From an uncultured Collinsella sp. (GTDB lineage: Bacteria > Actinomycetota > Coriobacteriia > Coriobacteriales > Coriobacteriaceae): DNA of 7,831 bases. The notes beneath the pieces were generated by a model. It was not told where the DNA came from. It did no database searches and was given only the letters and a program-made list of their open reading frames with translations. The first letter of the stretch is position 1; each line of letters starts with the position of its first letter. The stretch lies in NCBI GenBank assembly GCA_900754385.1, contig CAAECP010000159.1:1-7831 (forward strand). Direction: 5' to 3'. Below, one piece after another: positions 1 through 5,423 of this stretch. The translations under genes and the position numbers were made by a program.

Positions 1-1046
1 AGCGCCGCGCCTCCGCCCCTGGCGATGCCGCCGACCGCGCCCGCATCACGCGCGAGACCGAGCTTGACGTGCCCGCCACCTCCATCTACCAGGCCGGTGC
101 CATTAAGCTGGAGGAGGAGCTCTCCCCCGCTGAGGCCTTCGAGACTGGCATGGGCGAGGCTGCCTACACCTACCTGGCCGAGCACGCCACTAAGCGCGTC
201 GTCATCGATGTGCCCACATACCAGCACGCCACGGTTACCGTGCGTGTGAGCGGTGTCGATGCCGCCGCGGCCATCGCCGCCATCGACGTCATCGCCCGTC
301 CCCAGTCGACGCTCAATCTGCATATTGCCCTAGACTCCCCCGTTACCGGCGAGGGTGTCGTGGGCTCCGTGCTACGCGTGTGCACCCACGAGTACGCCAC
401 CGTCAACGTGACCTGCACGCAGACGCTCGACGATAGCTGGATCGCGCTCGACGACACCGGCCTGTTCCTGGACGAGGGCGCGCGCGTCAACGTGCAACAC
501 ACCGTCCTGGGTGCCGGCGCCAGCGCCACCGGCCTTGCCGGCGACCTACTGGGCGATACCGCCAAGGTCACCATCGATACTGACTACCTGGGCGCCCGCG
601 AGCAGGTGCGCGACTTTAACTACGAGCTGCGCCACCGCGGTCGCAAGACCGAGTGCGAGATCGACGCCAACGGCGTGCTGACCGGCACGTCCAAGAAGGT
701 CTACCGCGGCACCATCGACCTCGTGCACGGCTGCAAGGGTGCCGTCGGCACCGAGCGCGAAACCGTGCTGTTGGCCAACAAGGGCGTCGACAACAAGACC
801 GTCCCCGTCATTCTCTGCGACGAGGACGACGTTGCCGGCAACCACGGCGCCACCATCGGTCACGTCCGCGACGAGCAACTGTTCTACCTCGCCTGCCGAG
901 GCCTTGACCAAAACGCCGCCGAGGACCTGTTCATCCGCGCCAAGCTGGAGGACGCTGCGCTTTCCGCCACCGATGAGCGCACCCGCGCCGCCGTCGTCCG
1001 CCTGGGCAACAACTTGATCGATAACTTTGAGGAGGAGCTCGCATGA
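1..1046 (+). CDS. sufD: SufD-like Fe-S cluster assembly scaffold subunit, 5' end missing
   Basis: The reading frame is open from the left edge (first full codon at base 3), so the true start lies outside the window. A GTG at 69 is internal, because SufD proteins run to about 420 residues and only 347 are visible. The product belongs to the SufB/SufD beta-helix family, which forms the cytoplasmic SufBCD scaffold where Fe-S clusters are assembled. The C-terminal third carries the family pattern: a YRGTIDLVHG strand, a LLANKGVDNKTVPV segment, then DEDDVAGNHGATIG and LFYLACRGL. The His codon in NHGATIG (843-845) matches the SufD interface histidine (His360 in E. coli). SufB normally has EHEAT-type sequence at this point, which is why I call SufD. 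The stop codon overlaps the sufS start by four bases (ATGA), so translation is probably coupled. sufC and sufB are expected just upstream but are not visible. Confidence 0.88.
   Translation, partial: RRASAPGDAADRARITRETELDVPATSIYQAGAIKLEEELSPAEAFETGMGEAAYTYLAEHATKRVVIDVPTYQHATVTVRVSGVDAAAAIAAIDVIARPQSTLNLHIALDSPVTGEGVVGSVLRVCTHEYATVNVTCTQTLDDSWIALDDTGLFLDEGARVNVQHTVLGAGASATGLAGDLLGDTAKVTIDTDYLGAREQVRDFNYELRHRGRKTECEIDANGVLTGTSKKVYRGTIDLVHGCKGAVGTERETVLLANKGVDNKTVPVILCDEDDVAGNHGATIGHVRDEQLFYLACRGLDQNAAEDLFIRAKLEDAALSATDERTRAAVVRLGNNLIDNFEEELA
1029..1037 (+). promoter_or_regulatory. Strong Shine-Dalgarno site for sufS inside the end of sufD
   Basis: GAGGAGGAG lies within the last sufD codons, with AGGAGG ending seven bases before the ATG at 1043. 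Together with the ATGA stop/start overlap it fixes the sufS start. It favours this ATG over the internal Met codon at 1094, which has no such site. Confidence 0.7.
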
Positions 1047-2368
1047 TCGACACCGAGCACGTTAAATGCGATACCTGTACTGCCCCCGAGCCCATGGAAC
1101 TCGACGCCAGCGACGAGGCCTCGCGCGGCTGGCCTACCGTCGACATCGAGACCAATCCCTACAAGGCGCAGTTCCCGCTGTTCCAGCAGCACCCCGAGAT
1201 CGCCTTCCTCGATAGCGCGGCCACCGCGCAGCGCCCCGCCTGCGTGCTCGACGCCGAGCGTGACTTCTACCAGCGCATGAACGCCAACCCCCTGCGCGGC
1301 CTGTACTCGCTGTCCGTCGAGGCCACCGAGGCCATCGCAAAGGTGCGTCAGCAGATCGCCGACGTCATCGGCGCCCCCCAGGCCAACGAGGTCGTCTTCA
1401 CCCGCAACACGAGCGAGTCGCTCAACCTGGTCGCCAAGAGCTTTGCGCCCACGGTCCTCGAACCGGGCGACGAGGTCGTCATCACCATCATGGAGCACCA
1501 CTCCAACCTGATTCCGTGGCAGCAGGTCTGCCGTGAGACCGGCGCCAAGCTCGTCTACCTCTACCCCACCAAGACCGGCCAGCTCACCACCGAGGAAGTT
1601 CTTGCCAAGGTGGGCCCCAAGACCAAGATCTTGGCCGTGGGTCAGGTCTCTAACGTCCTGGGCGTTGAGAACCCGGTCAAGAACCTCGGCAAGCTCGTGC
1701 ACAAGTACGGCGGCTATCTGGTCGTCGACGGCGCGCAGTCGCTGCCGCACATGCCGGTCGATGTGGCCGACCTTGGAGCCGATTTCTTTGCCTTTAGCGC
1801 GCACAAGGCCATGGGCCCCATGGGCATCGGCGTGCTGTGGGGCAAAATGGACCTGCTCAACGCCATGCCGCCCATGCTTACCGGCGGCGAGATGATCGAC
1901 TCGGTCACCGAGCAGGACGCCGTCTGGGCGCCCGTCCCCGAGAAGTTCGAGGCCGGCACGCAGGACGCCGCCGGCATCTTCGCCACGGGCGCGGCGCTTG
2001 ACTACCTGGTTAACACCGTGGGCTACGAAAACATCCAGGCACGCGAGCAGGCACTCGTCCACTACCTGATGGGCGAACTCATGCAGCTCGACTTTGTCCA
2101 GATTATCGGCTCCATCTATTGGGACAATCACCATGGCGTCGTGAGCTTTAACGTCAAGGGTATCCACCCGCACGATGTCGCGAGCATCATGGACATGGAC
2201 GGCGTCTGCATCCGCGCCGGTCACCACTGCGCACAGCCGCTGCTCACCTGGCTGGGCGTCGAGAACCTTGCCTGCTGCCGCGCCAGCGTGGCCTTCTACA
2301 ACGACAAGGCCGACATTGACAAGTTCATCGCCGGTCTGCATCACGTTTGGAGCACGTTCAATGGGTAA
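1043..2368 (+). CDS. sufS: SufS-type cysteine desulfurase with an N-terminal CxxC extension
   Basis: PLP-dependent class V aminotransferase-fold enzyme that converts L-cysteine to L-alanine and leaves a persulfide on its active-site cysteine for Fe-S assembly. It has 441 residues, against roughly 405 for typical SufS. Family landmarks are an N-terminal FLDSAATAQRP segment (about 55-65), TRNTSESLN (120-128), the MEHHSNLIPW motif (150-159), and VVDGAQSLPH with the PLP-contacting Asp229. The PLP lysine is in FSAHK (Lys255). The catalytic cysteine is in RAGHHCAQP (Cys396), followed by CCRASVAFYN near the end. The GHHCA loop marks the SufS group rather than IscS/NifS. About 38 residues precede the usual start of homology and contain KCDTC (Cys9, Cys12), which is unusual. 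The gene overlaps sufD by 4 bases and sufU by 8 bases, so the three are co-translated. Its likely sulfur acceptor is the adjacent SufU. Confidence 0.95.
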   Translation: MIDTEHVKCDTCTAPEPMELDASDEASRGWPTVDIETNPYKAQFPLFQQHPEIAFLDSAATAQRPACVLDAERDFYQRMNANPLRGLYSLSVEATEAIAKVRQQIADVIGAPQANEVVFTRNTSESLNLVAKSFAPTVLEPGDEVVITIMEHHSNLIPWQQVCRETGAKLVYLYPTKTGQLTTEEVLAKVGPKTKILAVGQVSNVLGVENPVKNLGKLVHKYGGYLVVDGAQSLPHMPVDVADLGADFFAFSAHKAMGPMGIGVLWGKMDLLNAMPPMLTGGEMIDSVTEQDAVWAPVPEKFEAGTQDAAGIFATGAALDYLVNTVGYENIQAREQALVHYLMGELMQLDFVQIIGSIYWDNHHGVVSFNVKGIHPHDVASIMDMDGVCIRAGHHCAQPLLTWLGVENLACCRASVAFYNDKADIDKFIAGLHHVWSTFNG

Positions 2369-2783
2369 TCTGTACACCTCCACCACATTTATGGAGCACA
2401 ACTCGCACCCCGACTATAAGTACGAGATGGACGCTCCCACGCACGAGCACGACGGCATCAACCCCAGCTGCGGTGACGAACTCACCTTGCAGCTGCGCGT
2501 CGAGAACGGCGTGATCGAGGAGGCCTCCTTTACCGGTCATGGCTGCGCCATCAGCCAGGCCAGCGCCGACATCATGGCCGACCTCATCACCGGCGAGACG
2601 GTCGAGGAGGCGCGCCGCCTGGCGGGGCTCTTCCTCGCCATGATCCGCGGCGAACAGCTCTCCGAGGAAGACCTGGAAGACCTGGACGAGGCTGCCCAGC
2701 TCCAGGACATCTCGCACATGCCCGCCCGCGTCAAATGCGCCGAGCTCGCCTGGCGCACCCTCGACGGCATGCTCGAGGGGTAA
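2361..2783 (+). CDS. sufU: SufU-type zinc sulfur-transfer protein
   Basis: A protein of 140 residues from the ATG at 2361, which overlaps the sufS stop by eight bases. GGAG about ten bases upstream can serve as ribosome binding site. The frame stays open upstream inside sufS, but homology begins at MGNLYTS, so 2361 is the sensible start. It has the IscU-like fold with SufU features: NPSCGD (Cys37, Asp39), GCAIS (Cys62) and RVKCAELAW (Cys126). It also has the acidic insertion between the second and third cysteines (about 85-118, SEEDLEDLDE) that separates SufU from IscU. In Gram-positive bacteria such proteins bind zinc through these Cys/Asp ligands and accept persulfide sulfur from SufS. The scaffold role is usually left to SufBCD. 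All four ligands are present, so the protein looks intact. It is the last gene of the operon, with a terminator 45 bases after the stop. Confidence 0.93.
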   Translation: MGNLYTSTTFMEHNSHPDYKYEMDAPTHEHDGINPSCGDELTLQLRVENGVIEEASFTGHGCAISQASADIMADLITGETVEEARRLAGLFLAMIRGEQLSEEDLEDLDEAAQLQDISHMPARVKCAELAWRTLDGMLEG

Positions 2784-2827
2784 ACTAACCAGTAGCGTAT
2801 GCCCCGAATCCAAGGTTTTTGATTGCC

Positions 2828-2857
2828 GAGCCGCCCGATACGGGCGGCTCTGTTTTT
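2828..2857 (+). terminator. Rho-independent terminator of the suf operon
   Basis: A perfect 10-bp stem, GAGCCGCCCG (2828-2837) with CGGGCGGCTC (2841-2850), closes a 3-base loop and is followed by TGTTTTT. It lies 45 bases after the sufU stop and ends the operon cleanly. The stem base resembles that of the terminator at 6464-6500. Confidence 0.93.
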
Positions 2858-2863
2858 CCTAAT

Positions 2864-2900
2864 GAGCGCCGGACGCACGAAGTCCGCGCGTCCGGCGCTC
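2864..2900. repeat. Perfect 13-bp GC-rich inverted repeat just after the terminator
   Basis: GAGCGCCGGACGC (2864-2876) is exactly complementary to GCGTCCGGCGCTC (2888-2900), with an 11-base loop. It starts seven bases after the T-tract of the suf terminator and has no T-tract of its own on either strand, so it is not an ordinary terminator. It could be a REP-like extragenic palindrome, a processing or stability hairpin, or a protein-binding site. A Y1-type transposase gene lies about 550 bases downstream, and REP elements are known to go with such genes. No second copy of the palindrome is visible in this window. Confidence 0.7.
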
Positions 2901-3454
2901 CGTCTGTCATTTACCACACAGCAGACGCGAACACGGGCGTTTTCCACAGCACCAAAGGCCTGCGGCAGGGCCCCGGACCCGCCAAGCAATGCGCCAAGCC
3001 CCGTTCTGCTGAGCTCCGACTCGCTTCGCGCCTGCCGCAGAAGGGTCCCATAGGATGCTGCGTGCATTTTTGCGAGTATTCAGCACGCCAAGCTGTGTCC
3101 ATACGCATCGGAAGCGTTAATCAACGTCTCCAGGCGCATAAATATTGTGTTTTAGACCAGACATCGCGGTCTGACGGGACGCAGGCACATACTCCGGGGG
3201 TGCAACGGCAGGGATCAATAGCTTAGGGGCCCGTGTGTTGCAAGATTGTGGCAGTGCCGACAGCACCACGATGCTGAAAACTCCGTTTTTTGCACGGCGC
3301 AGACGGGGGTAGGCACGGGCAAACCCGGACTGAGCTGTTATTTTATGCAAGATGACGATTGTTCTATGCATATTAAGAAGTGCAGTTACCGTACCAAGCT
3401 TTTGAACGCTGGTTGCGGCGTATGGACGACCCCAGCTGCGGTGAACAGGCGACC
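2901..3454. other. Intergenic region without a convincing gene
   Basis: The short open frames here have unlikely composition, no good ribosome binding sites and no protein family I recognise. Base composition shifts along the stretch: GC-rich to about 3050, then AT-rich patches near 3138-3156 and 3340-3380. Contents worth noting are the 10-bp inverted repeat at 2960/3031 (separate entry), AAAACTCCGTTTTTTGCACGG-like sequence near 3279-3299 that can fold weakly on either strand, and a SufU-motif echo at 3429-3444. No tRNA, rRNA, tmRNA, RNase P or CRISPR signature was seen. It may be a genus-specific repeat, decayed sequence or an unrecognised RNA gene. Confidence 0.5.
2960..3048. repeat. Long-range inverted repeat that could form a pseudoknot
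   Basis: CTGCGGCAGG (2960-2969) pairs perfectly with CCTGCCGCAG (3031-3040), leaving a 61-base loop. Inside that loop GGACCC (2975-2980) is complementary to GGGTCC (3043-3048), just beyond the second arm. The two helices therefore interlock as an H-type pseudoknot. The pairing is read directly from sequence. That it is an RNA element is only inference, and I see no clear promoter for it. Confidence 0.35.
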
Positions 3455-3457
3455 CTA
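3380..3457 (+). pseudogene. Possible short remnant resembling the SufU active-site segment
   Basis: Reading forward from a GTG at 3380, codons 17-26 give DPSCGEQATL, close to SufU's NPSCGDELTL. Sixteen bases (3429-3444) are identical to 2461-2476 in sufU and lie in the same codon phase. Sequence on either side does not look like SufU, and the frame soon runs antisense to the transposase gene. It may be a decayed duplicate fragment, but a chance match in GC-rich sequence cannot be excluded. No functional protein is proposed. Confidence 0.18.
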
Positions 3458-4267
3458 CATCACGTTTCCGCCAGCCCGCATCGCCGTTCGCGCGCGGGCG
3501 CGCACGATACGAGAGACGGTACTTTTGCCAATCCCGGTATACCGCTCAATCTGACGCACTGTAAAGCCGGCATTGTTCAATCCAACAATAACGGTATCGC
3601 GCTGCGCCGGCGGTACAGTTTTAACCCCGTTGAGCGGAACCCCTAGCTCCTTCGCCAACTTGTTGGCAAAGGCGTGGCGTTCCCACTCCGTCTCTTTCAT
3701 ATCGCGCAGCGCCGGTTCGCCGCTGTCGGGCGTCGAAAGCGAATAGGCAATAAAGCCCTCGGCAGAACCAAAGAGCTCAAGCACGCAAGAAGGATCAGAA
3801 AATCCCCTCGCGACATCGGCCGCGTCACCGTCGTAAGCGCACAAATGCTCCGGAAAGCTGCTCCAGGGATAACGCTCAATGAGACTGATGCCCGCCTCCT
3901 GCGGATCGGCGTGAACGGAGCGAATAGCCTCCATCACCTGCCAGTCGGTATCGAGCGAGCGCCGGTCAAAACGGTTCTGGAACAGATGCCCTGTGCGCCC
4001 CGTGCGTTTATTGAACCGCCGCGCGTACGTCAAAAGCAGCCGGTGCATCGCCGCGCTCATCGCGTCCTCGTAATCTGCAAGCACCAGACGCACGTGATTG
4101 CCCATAAGGCACCAGGCGATAACCGTCACGCCCGCCTTGCGGCAGCACTCACGCATCAGCTCCAAGAACTCCCACCGGTCTTCATCGCCCTCAAAGATGA
4201 GCTGCTTGCCCGTACCGCGGGCACAGACATGGTAAAAGCCGGTAACCGTTCTCCAAACGCGCTGCAT
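3455..4267 (-). CDS. Y1/HUH (IS200-like, REP-associated type) transposase-like protein with a broken HUH motif
   Basis: A protein of 270 residues starting at the ATG at 4267, which has GAAGGGAG just upstream. The frame stays open back to 4480, but that extra sequence has no family similarity. The order matches single-strand DNA transposases of the Y1 family: TGFYHVCARGTGKQLIF (9-25), a DEDR segment, and CLMGNHVRLVL (53-63). Then come the candidate nucleophile Tyr81 in TYARRFNKR, TGHLFQNRF (92-100), HADPQEAGIS and YPWSSF. A C-terminal helix-turn-helix (about 225-258, FTVRQIERYTGIGKSTVSR) follows, as in many solo relatives. The family's HUH motif normally reads NHVHL. Here the second His is Arg60 (CGT at 4090-4088), a change that one transition could cause and that should damage metal binding. 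No TnpB gene or terminal hairpins are recognisable, so this is probably a domesticated or inactivated solo copy. Confidence 0.85.
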   Translation of the reverse strand: MQRVWRTVTGFYHVCARGTGKQLIFEGDEDRWEFLELMRECCRKAGVTVIAWCLMGNHVRLVLADYEDAMSAAMHRLLLTYARRFNKRTGRTGHLFQNRFDRRSLDTDWQVMEAIRSVHADPQEAGISLIERYPWSSFPEHLCAYDGDAADVARGFSDPSCVLELFGSAEGFIAYSLSTPDSGEPALRDMKETEWERHAFANKLAKELGVPLNGVKTVPPAQRDTVIVGLNNAGFTVRQIERYTGIGKSTVSRIVRARARTAMRAGGNVM

Positions 4268-4300
4268 GGCGCTCCCTTCGCCGGGATCTGCTTGCCATCC

Positions 4301-4329
4301 AATACAGCACGATTGAAGCGTGCCATCAA
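4301..4329 (-). promoter_or_regulatory. Candidate promoter for the transposase-like gene
   Basis: On the minus strand TTGATG (-35, 4329-4324) is followed after exactly 17 bases by TGTATT (-10, 4306-4301), each matching four of six consensus positions. It lies about 35 bases before the chosen start codon, which supports the start at 4267. Pattern match only. Confidence 0.35.
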
Positions 4330-4499
4330 AACATTCACGCAAAACAATTCGCTCGCGCGGCCAAAGGCAGTAAACAGGCGGCGAACGGCACCGTTGCAAC
4401 AGGTCAACCCCTGCAACGCTTACAAAAGCTGACCAAAAGCTTGCCCAAGACGGACCCCCTCTACGGAAGTGCACGACCACAGAATATAGAGTTAAACCG

Positions 4500-4511
4500 T
4501 TTCAATTGAAA
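4500..4511. promoter_or_regulatory. 12-bp perfect palindrome, candidate operator
   Basis: TTTCAATTGAAA is a perfect palindrome lying in AT-rich sequence about 60 bases upstream of the candidate -10 box of the NifU-like operon and 160 bases before its start codon. Such a symmetric site suits a dimeric repressor or activator. The regulator is unknown. Confidence 0.35.
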
Positions 4512-4571
4512 GTTCCGCGCATCTCGCTACGAAAACTGAGCCGTTCGCCGAATATTCCGTGCATTTCGCGG

Positions 4572-4577
4572 TATTAT
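4572..4577 (+). promoter_or_regulatory. Candidate -10 box for the NifU-like/GGGtGRT operon
   Basis: TATTAT differs from the TATAAT consensus at one position and lies in a GC-rich surrounding about 95 bases before the ATG at 4671. No good TTGACA-like -35 box is found at normal spacing, so the promoter may need an activator or may lie elsewhere. Confidence 0.35.
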
Positions 4578-4670
4578 AGGGGCTGCATGTCATGTCCCTT
4601 TCGAAGGGTCGCCCGGCAATCGCCAGCCACGGCCCCCAGACGGGACGCCAACACGATAGAGAGGAGAGGC

Positions 4671-5405
4671 ATGCAGTACTCACAGGAAGTGGAGAACATG
4701 TGCCCCGTTGCCAAGGGTGCATACCACGGCCCCGCACCCATCCCCGAGGAGGGCAAGTGGGTCCAGGCTAAGGAGATTTCCGACATCTCCGGTCTTACGC
4801 ACGGTGTGGGTTGGTGCGCACCTCAGCAGGGCGCCTGCAAGCTCACGCTGAACGTCAAGGACGGCATCATCGAGGAGGCCCTCGTTGAGACCATCGGCTG
4901 CTCGGGTATGACCCACTCTGCCGCCATGGCTTCCGAGATCCTTCCCGGTAAGACCATCCTCGAGGCCCTCAACACCGACCTCGTCTGCGACGCCATCAAC
5001 GTTGCTATGCGCGAGATCTTCCTGCAGATCGTTTACGGCCGCAGCCAGACCGCGTTCTCCGAGGGCGGCCTGCCCGTGGGCGCCTCCCTCGACGACCTCG
5101 GCAAGGGCCTTCGCTCTCAGGTCGGCACCATGTTCGGCACCAAGGCCAAGGGCGCTCGTTACCTCGAGCTCGCTCAGGGCTACGTCACCCGCATGGCTCT
5201 CAACGACAAGAACGAGATCATCGCTTTCGAGTTCCTGAACCTCGGCAAGTTCACCGACGCCGTCAAGGCCGGCAAGACCCCCGAGGAGGCCATCGCTGGC
5301 GCTATGGGCCACTATGGTCAGTGGGAGAACGCTGCCAAGTACATCGACCCGCGCACCGACGAGGAGACTCACTCCGTCGCCAGCGTGTTCCCGGTTCACG
5401 AGTAG
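4671..5405 (+). CDS. Divergent NifU/IscU-like Fe-S scaffold protein, partner of a GGGtGRT protein
   Basis: A protein of 244 residues. The start is ATG 4671 with GAGGAG four to five bases upstream; the frame is open further upstream but without family-like sequence. Residues about 55-100 resemble the IscU/NifU N-terminal core: ACKLTLNVKDGIIEEALVE, then GCSGMTHSAAMASEI and GKTILEAL. Cys77 thus matches the middle IscU ligand. Other cysteines are Cys11, Cys49 and Cys56 (WCAPQQGAC) and Cys106 (NTDLVCDAIN). The canonical CGD and KxHCS sites are absent. The second half (LPVGASLDDLGKGLRSQVGTMFGTKAKG, about 134-161, through EFLNLGKF) is an added domain not found in IscU. No signal peptide or membrane segment is seen, so it is cytoplasmic. 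It most likely binds an Fe-S cluster or metal, but whether as scaffold, carrier or enzyme is unknown. The next gene follows after 18 bases. Codon use is strongly biased (Lys almost all AAG), suggesting high expression. Confidence 0.85.
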   Translation: MQYSQEVENMCPVAKGAYHGPAPIPEEGKWVQAKEISDISGLTHGVGWCAPQQGACKLTLNVKDGIIEEALVETIGCSGMTHSAAMASEILPGKTILEALNTDLVCDAINVAMREIFLQIVYGRSQTAFSEGGLPVGASLDDLGKGLRSQVGTMFGTKAKGARYLELAQGYVTRMALNDKNEIIAFEFLNLGKFTDAVKAGKTPEEAIAGAMGHYGQWENAAKYIDPRTDEETHSVASVFPVHE

Positions 5406-5414
5406 AAAGGGAGG
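5406..5414 (+). promoter_or_regulatory. Strong ribosome binding site of the GGGtGRT gene
   Basis: AAAGGGAGG fills the 18-base gap between the two genes and ends nine bases before the ATG at 5424. It shows that the second gene has its own efficient initiation site. Confidence 0.65.
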
Positions 5415-5423
5415 GAAATAACT

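Larger units (their letters stand above)
4268..4670. other. Intergenic region between the transposase and the NifU-like operon
   Basis: About 400 bases separate the divergently oriented transposase gene and NifU-like gene. They hold a candidate minus-strand promoter (4301-4329) and an inverted repeat GTTGCA/TGCAAC (4393-4398 and 4412-4417). There is also a tandem CAAAAGCT (4423-4430 and 4434-4441), a 12-bp palindrome (4500-4511) and a candidate plus-strand -10 box near 4572. A small stem CCCTT-TCG-AAGGG (4596-4608) lies in the presumed leader. No riboswitch class could be recognised. Confidence 0.5.

Noticed and set aside
884..2401. A 505-codon open frame on the minus strand opposite sufS.
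   Set aside because: It lies wholly opposite well-supported genes; its Val/Gly/Leu/Asp-rich product is the usual antisense shadow of high-GC coding sequence and has no family motifs.
2823..3226. Forward frames of 76 and 135 codons after sufU.
   Set aside because: They begin within or next to the terminator hairpin, run through the 13-bp palindrome, and have Arg/Ser/Pro-rich shadow-like products.
3117..3371. An 84-codon minus-strand frame in the intergenic block.
   Set aside because: There is no ribosome binding site, no recognisable domain and no coding-type codon bias. It is more likely part of a noncoding repeat or decayed sequence.
4268..4480. A longer transposase start at 4480, adding 71 residues.
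   Set aside because: The extra residues match nothing in the family, and the ATG at 4267 has a good ribosome binding site and a candidate promoter between the two starts.
4506..4670. A longer start for the NifU-like protein at 4506.
   Set aside because: The extra 55 residues are Arg/Pro-rich, overlap the candidate promoter and leader, and lack family similarity; ATG 4671 has a clear Shine-Dalgarno.
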